From NCBI RefSeq assembly GCF_023101765.2, contig NC_064226.1, positions 14,081,251 to 14,145,250 of the forward strand: a stretch of DNA of 64,000 nucleotides, read 5' to 3'. The notes below the pieces were generated by a model, which saw only the letters and a program-made list of their open reading frames with translations, ran no database searches and had not been told where the DNA came from. Shown here in pieces: positions 34,906-47,025 of the stretch (position 1 is the first letter of the stretch; each line of letters starts with the position of its first letter). Position numbers and translations under genes: made by a program. The stretch is from Spodoptera frugiperda (lineage: Eukaryota; Arthropoda; Insecta; Lepidoptera; Noctuidae).

Positions 34906-36131
34906 TGTATGTACTAATTTTTATGTCTGACTTGTAAATTATTTTAAAACGTTATAGGAGGTACAAGGTTTTATATAAAGATGCCTTGTACAATCGATTT
35001 CCTCGTTACGTGCAAACTTTGACTACTTGAAAACAAACAGTTTCGATTTCTCGGTACTGAGTTAGTAACTACTGCTAGTAGGCCTTCTCTTGGCCAAAAC
35101 AATTCCAAGTAATTGCGTTAGTAAGGCTTAGTTATGCCTTGTTTTTTGACCTTTTTCGGCTTAATGTCAATCGCGTCTTTACCGTGTATTTCTAGCTTAT
35201 AGGTACCTATTTGACACTTTTTTCCTATTTTATTAGTAACCATGTCGAGCCTTGAGTGAGCGTCTAAAAGTGATGTGATTAGAGCAAGTAAATTCATGTT
35301 TTCAGGAAATTAGACTCAACCACTACACCACTTTAGTATTAACTTGGTTTGATCCAGGAATTAAACTGAGGACCTTTCGTTCGGTAGTCTAGCTTCCGAT
35401 AACACAAAAAACTACCAAAACATAACATCAATGATTAAGCCAGGAAAATAACCCCAAATTTAATATAATTTGTATGCCCTATGTGGCGGATCACGGCATG
35501 AGCACATTTTACCTAAGACCTTTATGTAACCTGTGAATCACGAATAAACGATTTGATTTGGTTTGATTTAAATTCCTATACAAAAACCATTGGATAAGTA
35601 TTCGCAACGTCTCGAAGCCGGCTGGTTAATGACCTACAAACACCGTTCTATAATTATTTAGCGACGCGACACTCCGACCTTCCATTCATACGCAGCACAT
35701 ACGACTGTTTGCTTCCACGTCACACGGTGCCTACGTGATCGGCAAAGGTCGGTGCACCCACTGCAAATATCGAACCCACATCATCACAACACTATCTTAA
35801 ACACACTAATCTTATCACGCAAAAACCAACTCTAGTATCATGACTCAAGAGTTTATTTTTGCAGTGTTACGACTAACGTTTATGACGTTTTTATCCGAGT
35901 GGAATTTTGCATCAATGTAATAGGAGTCTTCCCGGATCGTAGTATGTCATTTGATCAGATTTCTTCTGTCATGTTTACTGTTGGGGTGTAAACGAGGTGT
36001 ATTTAGATAGTTGGGAATGAATTGAGATTTATGTTACCTTTAGTCATTGAGTCCCTGAGTACTATGACCTAAAAGGAGTAAAATATCCGACTATGTCCTA
36101 AAACACCGTTTAACCAACTGTTTTGTATCAT
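34906..36131. other. No gene seen
   Basis: Mostly AT-rich. 35640-35790 is somewhat more GC- and CpG-rich but has no frame, splice or promoter support. Confidence 0.5.
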
Positions 36132-36265
36132 ATAAGCCGGTAACCGACCAGGCGGATCACCTGAAGCTAAGCAATCGCGGCCGCCCATTAACACCCAAAA
36201 CACCACAGGCGTTACAAGTGCGTTGCGTAGTTTTTGTGGAATCGAGGATTGGAAAGGAAGGTAAT
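36132..36265 (+). repeat. Family H repeat copy
   Basis: 'CCAGGCGGATCACCTGAAGC', 'AAGCAATCGCGGCCGCCCAT' and 'GGCGTTACAAGTGCGTTGCG'. The downstream sequence 'AATCGAGGATTGGAAAGGAA' parallels the longer copy at 56312. Confidence 0.65.
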
Positions 36266-36477
36266 TGGAGCTTCTTGTTTGTGTCGATTTTCTGTGAGGC
36301 CGTGGTATTACTCCGGTCGAGTCTGCCTATTCGTGCCGAAGCATGGCTATATAAGTGTGGGAGCACTTATAACACCTAGAGATGGGCTGCAGCATTCTTC
36401 AAGTTTTCAGTGACACAAATGTGATCCATAACTCATCTACCAAGCGTCGGGATTGCGGATCAGAGGACACGCGGGAC

Positions 36478-36535
36478 GTTCTCAAGCCATTGAAGACTAC
36501 AAATATTGACTTGTAGTTGTCAATGGCTTGGGAAC
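36478..36535. repeat. 25-bp near-perfect hairpin with 8-nt loop
   Basis: The arm 36478-36502 pairs with 36511-36535. Only three positions are not Watson-Crick, and two of those would be G-U pairs in RNA on the plus strand. The inner arm core is CAAGCCATTGA against TCAATGGCTTG and the loop is ATATTGAC. The size is at the low end for a miRNA precursor; it may equally be a foldback remnant. Confidence 0.6.
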
Positions 36536-37794
36536 AGACAGAGACAGGTGGCATGACATTAAAAGACAATGATTTCAAATAAATAAGTAACGTCACTTGT
36601 TAAAGAAAATGTATCATTTGTTTATTAGTCATCATGAATCAAATGGTATCAAGTTGTCTTTTCAAATTGTGACGATTCAATGCAGGTGAGATAAAAATGT
36701 ACTTCAATTTATTTAGGATTGTGACTATATGCGTTAGCAAAGTAATACTTATTTGAGTTGTAATAATGATTTGAGTTTGAGTGTTGTTTACTTTGAGCTC
36801 AAGTGCTGTGTACCTTATTAATCTGTGTAATAAAACTGTGGGAGCAAGAGTCATTGTGGAAATGTATATGGAATGGAATGTTTTTAAAAGTATTGCATTG
36901 TAAATGATAAGAGATGTTCCAATATTTGCTATGTATTGTAGTCGTTGTAGAAAAACGCTGACGTCCTTATTTTAATCGGTTGTGTGTATTTGTTGGTGTC
37001 AAATTTAATAATTGGAATTTAACCCCTTTCTTGATGTTGATCGATCTGATATTTGGTACACACTCTTAATCTTGATGACCATACAATAGAATCCCATTAT
37101 TACAGTTTAACATAAAAAATATTTTTATATACTGCTTGTACTTCAGTCTACGTTAAATCAGACTTTAGCATTGGCTACATTTAATTTACTCAATCTCTAC
37201 ATCACAAAAATGTATTATTGTATATAATTTACCTAATAACTTGGTACCTATTGAACCTCACATCACATTTGCATCCCACTTGATCTACGACTCCGATAAA
37301 CTATAAATAGTAAGTACCTGTAGGAATTTCAAAGCGATCATTGATCATGTTAAAATACTAGTTCCGTTGTAGGAATTGGCCCTCAGTTGGCGAGCCAATC
37401 AGGTCCATTCACTTCGTAGGGAGCCACATAAATACTAGGTATTAAATGATTACTATAAACTGCTGTAACTGACCACAACCGCAACTACACAATAAATCAA
37501 TTATTCTAATATTATGTACCTATAAGGAAATATCGGTATAATTGGGCATCATAACGGTACATGCTATGTCTGCCTAATGTTACTGTGACCCTTTTAGACA
37601 CTGCGCTTCCTTTTTCCCTGAAACTGTGAGTTCAAATGTAGGTATTTACTTGTTTTCCTCACTGACCGGGACTTTGTAATTGCCATTGAAAGATTAAGTA
37701 GGTAAATGTGGGATTTTGATTTAAGGCATAATTAATTTTATTATACCTGCGTTATGTTTTTATATAATTGTATTATTATACAATATATATTACT
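36536..37794. other. No gene seen
   Basis: AT-rich; no recognisable exon, RNA gene or repeat. Confidence 0.5.
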
Positions 37795-37975
37795 TACTTC
37801 CGCTCGGCTCCTATTGATCGCAGCGTGAAGTTTCATAGCCTATAGCATTCCTCGATAAAAGGACTATCTAACACAAAAAGAATAATTCAAATTGGACCAG
37901 CAGTTCCGGAGATTAGCGCATCTAAACAAACAAATTAACTCTTTAGCTTTATTAAATTAGTATAACTAGTGGTCG
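37795..37975 (-). mobile_element. Non-autonomous element fragment
   Basis: Contains 'GTGAAGTTTCATAGCCTATA', 'TCCTCGATAAA', 'GACCAGCAGTTCCGGAGATT' and 'AACTCTTTAGCTTTAT'. This is the reverse complement of the arrangement at 22372-22548. Confidence 0.65.
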
Positions 37976-38224
37976 CCTAGTGGTCGAAATTCAACCATAT
38001 ACGATTTAATTTACAATACCACTTAACATACGTTCAAGGATAATTTTTATTTAACTCAAACTCAAACAAACTCTTTTATAAAACTCTTTTCATATGAGAC
38101 GTGAGAATATCACCGCAATGTCTATCGATTTTGATGTTTTGTCAAATACGATCAGATACTATGCATGTGTGTGTAATGTTTTGTTTATTGATTTAATGTA
38201 CTTTATAAGCATTATTTTTGAAAA

Positions 38225-38352
38225 ATATTAGCGTTCTGTACTTCTCCTACACATAAACTATAAGTGTACCAAATTTTATGCTCCTACGTCCGCGCAATTT
38301 TCGTAAAAAGCGGTCCAAAGTTTTTGCATCACGTATTAATATATAGATAACA
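38225..38352 (+). repeat. Dispersed element fragment
   Basis: 'AATTTTATGCTCCTACGTCC' and 'AAGTTTTTGCATCACGTATT', followed by AATATATAGAT. I recall this as a recurring end of a lepidopteran non-autonomous element. Confidence 0.45.
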
Positions 38353-39810
38353 TTTTTCGCTCTTATTTCTTCCCGAGGCTACCACATATAAACAAATAAC
38401 GTCTTCAGCCAATTTCAAAACATGAAACCTCTTTTTACGTCTCTGAGAGTTCGTATCCGCAATCTTCAATCCCAAAGCCCGAAGCCCAGTAGCTTTTTAA
38501 TCCAAAATCTCAGATATCTTCCGCATTCCCCATCATATGTACCTAATTGCAAAGAAAAATGGCCACCACATCACTTGGACAGTAAAGAAATGCGAACATA
38601 TTACCGTAAAGGTTCGAAGTGATAAAATATTACTGTTAAATGTCTTTTTGTAAATAAATGGCTCCGTAATTAAAGGGTGGGGCTGTATTACATGTCGATA
38701 TCATCTGTGAGAACTGTTAATGTGTCTCGTATTGCTTTTTATGGCATTTTTCTTGGTATTACTTGTAGGAGGAGCATCTGTAGTTACATATAAATAAAAT
38801 ACAAGGTAAGGTAATGTAAGGCTAAGGAAATGACTGCTGTTTTTACCTTCATTGTTAATATTTGGATGATTTCAAGGAGTTTGTAATTTGTTGTTGATTT
38901 TTCATAAGATAATATTAAACTTATTGTGTTCTGTGAGGTGGATAGTTAGGATTCGTAATTCGTAAATAAATATTCCACCCACGGATTCGGTTTATTAGTG
39001 TAATAGTAACTTGGTACTTCAAAATCGAATAAAGATTAAACGAAGTTCGCAAACTAAGCAACTAAATCATAGTCTTTTCTTAAATATGTATTCATGAAAA
39101 TATTTCTCTTAAAAACCTACCAATTAGGTTTCCCCCTCAAAATATTTAGGTGAATAACATTGTTTCGATCTAAGCATGAACATGCACAAACAGTCAACAC
39201 AGCGACAACATACCATAAACAGACAACAGAATAATTAGTGAACACAATTACAAAAATACTCCCGATTTATTCCCAGAAACGAAACAGGAAAAAAACAGTG
39301 CTCAGTCTAGAATAAACTAGCTTCTAGACTTTATTACTTGGTGACGTGTTAGGTCATTCTCAGTGTTCCTATGTTCCTGAATACGTCACTAGACCATGAT
39401 ATGTGGACCGTTGTCACGTATACACCGTGTTTAGGTGCTCATTGCCACTAAATGGGGCGTGACGCCTAAAATGGTATTAGGTCATACCGCAATCATACAA
39501 TTTCGTGTTTGGGGGGTTAAGTTCAAGGAGAGCTGATCTTTGTGACTTCTCAAATTGTCGTGTTGTGATATACTTTTTTTATATGTCAATAAGATTGAAC
39601 TGCGAGATTGTTGAGAGTTCTCTTCATAGAATAAACTTTTGGAATTATTAGGCACCAAATAACAATAGGTAATAAAAAAATCTGAAACGAATTTTTCACC
39701 TAATTGAAAGCAAATAGCTGCGCAACGTTCAAACGTTCTTTTACGCTTTGTTCTTGAATGTCGTAACGGGTCAGAATTGATTGAAATCTAAGAAACCTCT
39801 TATCTAAAGA
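38353..39810. other. No gene seen
   Basis: AT-rich; a frame at 38422-38622 has no recognised motif. Confidence 0.5.
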
Positions 39811-39965
39811 AACTTTTTTTGAGGGGAGAAAGTGCTATAGGATGTGTCAGACTCCTACTGACTAAAAACCACCCCGTTCGCTTTTCGAGCCGGAGCCCCA
39901 GCAAACCCGCTAGGTAGCCTGCAGCACCGGATCAGGCATCTGCCCTACTGGGCCATCTCTGGTGG
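39811..39965 (-). mobile_element. Retroposon family S copy
   Basis: Starts with a T-run (ACTTTTTTTGAGGGG), as expected for a minus-oriented poly-A tail. It carries 'GTGTCAGACTCCTACTGACT', a short deletion after CACCCCGTT, then 'CGAGCCGGAGCCCCAGCAAA'. No target duplication is obvious. Confidence 0.7.
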
Positions 39966-42900
39966 TCTGATAGCTCTTTGATGCGTACGCGGAACGCGAT
40001 GCGCCGTCTTATCTTAACAATTCAGGTCCAATTATAAGCCCTAAATAGCGTTAGCATGTACCTACGTAAAGTACACACATATTACTATAATGTTAAACAA
40101 ACGTTTATCGAGATACACATACAAATAACAACATTATTATCAGTCGCGTGACGTCACATGTTATCTTCACGCCACTACAAAACAGTGGTCAGTAAATATG
40201 TGCTCACTATGATTACACTATCAATAGAATGATGCAAAAATATTTGTCACACGTCCCGAACACGCTTAATAAGTACGCGTTATACAAGTTAGTTTGAAGA
40301 TAAGTATTTTAAACCTTACAAGTAAGCAAGATTTTTCAATATTTTCTTAACTTATTTTTTCAGTGATTATTTTAAAACGAATGAACAATACCACTTAAAG
40401 GTCTGATGTAAATGTTTTACGTTTCGGTGTGTAAGTGGCAGTTTTAGATGTCCAATTAATTTATTTACGCCATCATCTTCATAAATGATGGCACCAACAG
40501 CTTTCTACATGGGGTGTATACAACATATATGTGTATACTATATATTGTGGGGCAAGCTCCTAGGTTATAAATGATTGCTGTTGCTACTAACAATAGTGAT
40601 TATTTTTTGCCCAGTCCAATCGTTGGTATTGGAGTTACGGTCAAACTAAAACCACATTATTTTATGTTTGAACATTAAGATCCATCACTGTATAGGATTA
40701 TTAAACAGCTATCGGAAATATATTATGACTGCAAGCGATTCCCACGGCCCCGTGCGGTATTGAACGATTGTGTGGTTTTCAGCTAGTAAACGTTTAGACT
40801 GTTAAAAGCCACACAATCTGCTAGCAGTTCCTATTCCTTGATAAAGGTTGACGGATTTTCTACCCTGGAATGGAAAATAGAATAGCTGAGTGACTGATAT
40901 TTCACATATAATTGCATTATTGCTTCATTTTATTACCAAAGTATATACAAATAGAAAATGGAAGTCAAGAAGTATGACATGGCATAAAAAATCTGATCAT
41001 AGTTTTAATTGGACTTCTCAATAACAGCTCGCCAAATCCAAAAGTGCTACATAAGATTTTATAAGCAAAAAACAACTTCAGGCCCGACCGATGTTGAAAA
41101 ATAGGTCAAAAAAGAAACTCTTCTTAAATTCCCACAGTATGAGATGCATGTGCCTGTGTCCTATCACGTACACCTTCATCGATTCAGTCACCAACAGTTT
41201 ATATTTACGATGAATCGGAATTCTTTCGTCCATTCTGCCGGAGAGACAAAACACGCAGGTTGTTTACAAACCAACCTGTAAACATTACGCTTCGGGTTAT
41301 GATATAACTGCATAAAGTGGAGAAAGAAAGTTAAAATTAAATTAAGATATGAAGTAAGGAATAAGGTAGTACATTTGTCTATTTACTTTGAATTTGGAGA
41401 ACATTTCCGAAACGTTCATCATCATTGCCGTCACCTTTTGTTATGTCAATTTTTTAACATTCCTATTTTAATTTTATTTCTTTCTCTTTATATTGTTTGC
41501 GTAATACTTGAATTTTGGACACCTCAAATGGCGAAACATGTAGTTCCAAAATTATAAAAGACTTAATGAAGAAGAAGTACTAATGTTTTACAAAAGAGTC
41601 TTCTAACTTCTATTATGTCTTAATGACTTTGTCGTATATATAAATCGTAATTATTTTTATGTTCTCTAAAGATTACAAAGGTTGAATCAATTGTCCAATA
41701 ATGACACAAAGATAATTCGAGCCGCCGAGTTAACGCCTCCTGAATATGCTCCGTGTCGTGTGTGTTTTTTGTTGCACCGCGGCTGCATGAGCATTGAAAT
41801 TATGTTTCACTATAACATACATTTTAAAAGTAGTCTAGTTATGTACTTATCTCAATTAAATTAAATAATTTAACAAGATATTAGAAACATATGTAATTTA
41901 CGTCGGCATTAAAGCCTCATTTACCGAAAGAGTGCCTAGAAAACACAATATACGGAAAGGAAACTCAAATGTGTCGAAATTAACGTTACAATAAGTATTC
42001 TATTCTATCCATAGACCTGCCATTTGGCACCTATCACTGATGTCTCTTCTCTTACATTCTATCGACTTGCTTTTGTGACGTAGACTAACTGCACTATTAT
42101 TCAGTATCGTCAAATAACACTTACATACAATTTGGTAAAATCCAAGCCATTATTTGTCTTCACAGATCCAAATAATATTTACATACTTCATTCCTAACGA
42201 AACAGTTTCAACAAACAAATACGAGTAACAAGAAACAATGGTAGAAATTGCATCAAAACACATGCAGTATTTCCCGAGATATGAGCATAATAAACGCAAT
42301 AAACGTGCTCGGAAAATGTTTTGTATGATCCCTAATGATGATGCATGTAATAAAGCTATGAGATATGAAGACGTCAACGTACCCCTTTCTATCAAATTTC
42401 AACTTTATAATTTTGACACAAAGTCGAAAATCCAATGAAAAATATGAACAGATTGGAGTAGGTGAACTTGCCAGTAATACTATCAGAGATTTAGATTGAT
42501 CTAGTCGTAATGTTTGTGCAGTTTTATGGTTTAATGGCTACTCGTGTCTATCTGACGTTGGACTGACGCACGCAGACGCAGACAATACTCAAACATATGT
42601 TCATAGATCTGATTATATAATTAGGTTTCATTTTGCTTGTTCACAAAAGACATATTGAAACGTTTTTAAGTATAGTACAATTCATTAATTTGCTTTATTG
42701 GGATTACTGGAACAAGGAGACGAAGAGAGTCGTTAGCTGGTAAAGTAGTCGCCGTAACAACTACCGAGTAAGAGCTTTGGAGTTTGGTTCTTGACCTAGA
42801 CAAAGTCTTATTGCGGTTTTATACAGTTTTTTTTTAATTGCTCATTATCATAAGGCATTCCCCATAAATGTCTCATCAAACAGAAAAGCGATTATGTCGC

Positions 42901-43228
42901 AGCTTAGTGACGCACCACGTGTAATCCCTTAATCAGTGGTGTGTTTGATGTTGTTCAGCTACCTGCGTCGGTGGTGGCCCACCACCCCGCTTCATTCGTC
43001 AATTCAAGGTCATGGGGCGGGGCCAGACAGCGGCTCTCATCAGGTGCAATAAAAAAAATAACTTGTGGTGGTCAGGCGCATGTGACCACCATTGTACCTG
43101 TAATAAATAAATTTACTTTTTATGTGTAATTCGTTTGGAATTTCTCAGCGTCAAAATTGTAACAGGAATATTTAGGTACACTTACATTTTTACTTTTTCC
43201 TTTAAGTACATTCCAGTAAATATTGTTA
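39966..43228. other. No gene seen
   Basis: AT-rich. Small features only: a one-bulge stem at 40766-40818 (GATTGTGTGG / CCACACAATC) and a GC-richer patch at about 42915-43095 containing GGTGGTGGCCCACCACC. Short frames (for example at 41682 and 42238) lack support. Confidence 0.45.
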
Positions 43229-43372
43229 ACTAGCTTTTGCCCGCGACTTCGTTCGCGTGGAATAGTGACTTCCGGCAATTTTTTGGTTTTAACCACATAG
43301 TTCCCGATCTCGCGGGATCTCTTCAAAAATGAGATGTGGAAGATATTCCAGGGAACTCTTCAAAAATCAACA
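43229..43372 (+). mobile_element. Non-autonomous element fragment
   Basis: 'CTAGCTTTTGCCCGCGACTT' followed by 'CGTTCGCGTGGAATAGTGAC' and 'CCGATCTCGCGGGATCTCTT'. This is the well-known end of the dispersed family also seen at 17085 and 54630. Confidence 0.65.
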
Positions 43373-43650
43373 TAATGAGCTCTGCGTTTGAATTTAATAG
43401 ATGTATACTCACTTAGGGCATTGAAAAAATAGTTTAAAAACGGACTTAAACTAACTTAAAACTAAAGAAAGCTACGAATTACGAATTTATAACAATTAAA
43501 AAAGAAACTATATTACAACCTATCCTCTATGCTATAATAACCAAGCTTAAACTAAATAATTTAAAAGAAACGACTTAAATCTAATCTAATTAATTTATAA
43601 ATTAGACTTACAATTTTATTAAACAAACTAACTACAGTAACTACTAATAA

Positions 43651-44985
43651 CACTGGTCAACATGATTTTTTGCCGTTAATTAATTTATGTATTTTCGATA
43701 TCTCTCATATATAAGTATTTAAATAAAAACAATCTATTACATCGAAATATCTGAATAAACGATTTACTTTGAATTTGAAAAATTTTGACGGTCTATCGAA
43801 AATAAGTATTGTGGTTGGCCATTCTAACAAAAACAAAACTGATATTTGTAAGGACACGATATACCCTCACATTTGTGCACATTTAGTGTATGTTATTCTT
43901 AGTTTATTATCGCGTTACATCGCTATTCAACAGTAGACGACGTTCGATTTCCAGTGTTTTTTCAACTGTTTATTGAAATTGTGACTAGTCTTTTTCTGTT
44001 ATTTTTTTGATAAGTTTCAGTTTACAAGAAAATATAGAAGTACAATATGAATCGAAAGTGCTTAAATTCACCAGACCTCTTTTGTTTTGTTTGTGGAGAG
44101 TTTACTTCAAGTTCTAATCGAGAACGACCTACACCGTTACTTAATAACATTTACTACAATTTGTATTTTGGTTTCAACATTCCTGAAACTATTAAAAAAA
44201 ATTGGGCTCTGAGTTATTTTGTTTAAGATGTGTTCGTTATTTAAGAAGATGGTTTAAAGGTTTATTGATAGGTATCAATGCCTTTTTCTAAACCTACACT
44301 TTGGAGAGAACAAAAAGATCATATTACTGATTGTTATTTCTGTTTAACGAAACTTAAAGGATATTCCTATAAAACGAGAGATAAAATTGTATACCCTGAT
44401 GTGGAATCAGTAACTAAACCGCTTCTTCATACCGAAAACTGTCCACTGCCGCAACCTCCACCAAAGGAAAAAGTGTCAAAGAATTTTTTGGGAAACACAA
44501 AGTCTGCGAACTATAAGGAGATAATTTCTAAGCTTCTACAAGATTAAGGATGTAATATGTCTTTGAAGATACATTTCCTTCATTTCCATCTAGATTTTTT
44601 CCCCGAAAACTTGGGTGCAGTAAGCGACGAGCACGGGGAAAGATTCCAGCAAGACATCATGGCGATGGAAAGAAGATACCAAGGAAAGTGGTCGCCGAGA
44701 ATACTTGCAGAAATTTTTTTGGACACTTAAACGAGATCATCCGTCTTTTACTTTTAGTTACAAGAGGCAAGCAAAAAGAACAAAAACATCCTCAGAATAT
44801 ATTCTTTTTACAAATATTTACGAACGTCAGTAATTTTTGTTACTTTTTAACAAATGTATTTTATGAAAAAAATGGGTGTTTAAATTTTTTTTACGAACAT
44901 ATTTATAGTAGTTGCATACCAAGGTATGAAAAAATACCACATTTGACCAACGGCAAAAAATAAATTATTATTTTGTTGACCAGTG
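43651..44985 (+). mobile_element. DNA transposon with CACTGGTCAACA ends, deletion derivative
   Basis: Both ends read CACTGGTCAACA inward (43651-43662 and the reverse complement ending at 44985). A second matching block follows on each side (ATTTTTTGCCGTT at about 43664-43676, and its complement at about 44947-44960). The element is flanked by a direct TAA (43648-43650 and 44986-44988). It is 1335 bp and carries the remains of one protein gene (44047-44833), oriented inward from the left end. Two-part terminal repeats, a TAA duplication and one internal gene indicate a cut-and-paste element. The terminal motif does not let me name a superfamily with confidence. Confidence 0.75.
44047..44833 (+). 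pseudogene. Decayed transposon-borne protein with CxxC motifs
   Basis: The frame starts at ATG 44047 (MNRKCLNSPDLFCFVCGEF) and runs 59 codons to TAA 44224. A -1-shifted frame (44223-44288) supplies RCVRYLRRWFKGLLIG. The original frame resumes at 44278 with KPTLWREQKDHITDCYFCL and stops at 44545. After that stop it reads CNMSLKIHFLHFHLDFFPEN, GAVSDEHGERFQQD and RRYQGKWSP to TAA 44728, and a further shift gives WTLKRDHPSFTFSYKR to 44833. I recall these blocks, in this order, as the two ends of a multi-copy arthropod family of uncharacterised proteins. Full members have a long middle region, absent here between PPPKEK and KNFLGN. CxxC pairs suggest metal binding. The copy is clearly non-functional. 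Relation to a DDE-type transposase is my inference. Confidence 0.7.
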
Positions 44986-45270
44986 TAATCGATATCAAAC
45001 TAAACCTACGTTAAATAGTTTAACCAAAAAACCAGGAAAACCCAACAAATAAACTTATTAATTGACAAATACAACGAAACCAATTTAGAATATACGAAAC
45101 AGCAGGACCACTAACAGACAAATAATCATACGACTGATAATACACTTTTTCTACGATAGTACCGAAGCGCTCGGCCGATACCCAACCAAATGAATGTAAC
45201 GAAACCATAGCGCGATCTATTTCGATCCCAACGCCATCTATCGAGGATAAAGACAACTTGGATTATTTAT

Positions 45271-45570
45271 TTATACTCCGTTCGGGCATTTTCTTTGTAC
45301 TAAAAGTTTAATTATATTGATATTATTTTTTTCATACCTTTTTACTATTTATTTACTTTTTTTCGATGAATTAAAACAATAACATGAACCGAAGTCGTGT
45401 AACGATCGACATAGAATTATCTATACTCCGTTAGAGCATTTTCTTTGTACTAAATGTTTTATTATATTGATATTATTTTTTTCATACCTTTTTACTATTT
45501 ATTTACTTTTTTTCGATGAATTAAAACAATAACATGAACCGAAGTCGTGTAACGATCGACATAGAATTAT
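45271..45570 (+). repeat. 150-bp tandem duplication
   Basis: Unit 1 is 45271-45420 and unit 2 is 45421-45570. They differ at only a handful of bases (for example CCGTTCGGGCATT against CCGTTAGAGCATT) and end identically in CGATCGACATAGAATTAT. The high identity implies a recent duplication. No coding content. Confidence 0.95.
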
Positions 45571-45888
45571 TTATAAATAATTTATTTCTTATTTTTATTT
45601 TTTGATTTTTGAAATAAAAATATAAAAATATATATCTATAAATATATCTATGTCCTTTCTAAGGTTCTAAACTATATCTGTACCAAATTTCAACCAAATC
45701 CGTCAAATAGTTGCGGAGATTAATGGTATAAGTATAGAATGTTCGACGTGATTCTTTAATTTGACATAACTTTTTTATTTATGAACCGATTGACATGAAA
45801 CAAACACTAAATGTAAATTTAAGCATCCCACAATATATTCGTGAAAACCGCATCCAACTCGGATCAGCCGTTTCTGAGATTAGCGCGC

Positions 45889-45945
45889 ACAGACGAACAG
45901 ACAAACAGACAAACAGACAAACAGACAAACAGACAAACAGACAAA
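45889..45945 (+). repeat. (ACAGACAA)n microsatellite
   Basis: About six 8-bp units followed by an A-run, inside the non-autonomous element. The short TNRQTDKQ-type frame over it is not a gene. Confidence 0.9.
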
Positions 45946-45965
45946 AAAAAAGTTAATTACATTTT

Positions 45966-46756
45966 TGGGTTCGACATCGACATAACAATAACCCCTGCTA
46001 TTTTTTTTATTTTTATTTTCAATGTACAGACAGCACTTTTCTACGATTTTATTATATGTATAGATAATAACATTTTATGATGGTTCATTTACCTGATCGT
46101 CGTCATTCAACGAAAACAAAAATAAAATAAAATGCGAATCAATTTAGTGATTGATACACAAGATAATAGTAAAAAAATCACATTAATAACTCTTTGTGAT
46201 CTCAAAAACACGAATTTCATTTTAATTTAATCAATAAATTTAAATGTAACTTGACGTTTCTTAAAGAAACAAGCTTGATCCTTATCTCTAGAATTTAATA
46301 TGGCTTGCATAATGAAATTGCCTGGTTTCTGCTAAATGCCTAGGTTGCCCATTTATCTTAGAGATAAAGTATTGTAATTATAGGGTGTATATTTCATTCA
46401 GAGCCAAGTTTTAAAAGTTAATAAACCCTTGATAGCAACGTATTAGAAATAACTGTATTGTATAATAGGGTAAAAGTACCTGTTATCAAATGTAGAAAAA
46501 TGCTTGTGTCTTGAGTAGATCGTTTTGGGAATGTCAAGTACAATACTTAGTTTCCGTCCCCCACATTATATAAAAAGGAAAAAACATAGCACAAGTAGGT
46601 TAAGGTAAATAAAATATTATAATAACGTTACTTTTTTCACTATGGAAACTGTATGAAGCGGCTTCTTAAAACATATTTTTTGCTTTATAAACCCCGGGAT
46701 TTTCGAAAATTCGCTTCTCGAAAATGTATAACATTCTGAAGAATTCTATAATAATA
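45966..46756. other. No gene seen
   Basis: AT-rich; nothing recognised. Confidence 0.5.
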
Positions 46757-47025
46757 CTCGAAGGGGTAGGCAGAGGCGCACATTATGGCATGTAATGCCA
46801 CTGTACAATGTACACCCACTTTTCACAATTTATGTTGTAAGTCCCATGTAATAGGTGGTGAGCCTATTGCCATATATCGGGCACATTTCCAGAATCCGTG
46901 CTACTACTGAGAAGTTTTCGAAAATCCAAAAAAAAGCCCAGTAATATTTTGCCCGACCCGGGAATCGAACCCGAGACTCCTTGTTCGGCAATCGCACTTG
47001 CGACCACTCGACCAACGAGGCAGTC
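46757..47025 (-). mobile_element. tRNA-derived SINE (type 2), full length, reverse orientation
   Basis: Reading the minus strand: head GACTGCCTCGTTGGTCGAGT (A box), B box GGTTCGATTCCCGGG, then 'GATATATGGCAATAGGCTCA' and a tail ending CTCTGCCTACCCCTTCG. It includes both the 'TCTCAGTAGTAGCACGG' block, as at 32055, and the 'CACCACCTATTACATGGGAC' block, as at 34675. It is therefore the most complete copy in the window. Confidence 0.9.

Larger units (their letters stand above)
44989..45965. mobile_element. Composite non-autonomous element with tandem duplication
   Basis: Includes 'GCGCGATCTATTTCGATCCC' and 'CGCCATCTATCGAGGATAAA', then two 150-bp units (45271-45570). These are followed by 'TACCAAATTTCAACCAAATC', 'CGTCAAATAGTTGCGGAGAT' and 'GAGATTAGCGCGCACAGACG', leading into an 8-bp microsatellite. 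The order matches the inner part of the common lepidopteran non-autonomous family. The exact ends are not defined. Confidence 0.5.

Noticed and set aside
41682..41864. 60-codon frame containing PPEYAPCRVCFLLHRGC
   Set aside because: A CxxC and a short GC-richer stretch only; no further exon signal or recognised domain.
45271..45570. CRISPR-like direct repeats
   Set aside because: Only two long adjacent units without spacers, in a eukaryotic repeat element.
45841..46080. Open frame with TNRQTDKQ repeats
   Set aside because: Translation of the (ACAGACAA)n microsatellite.
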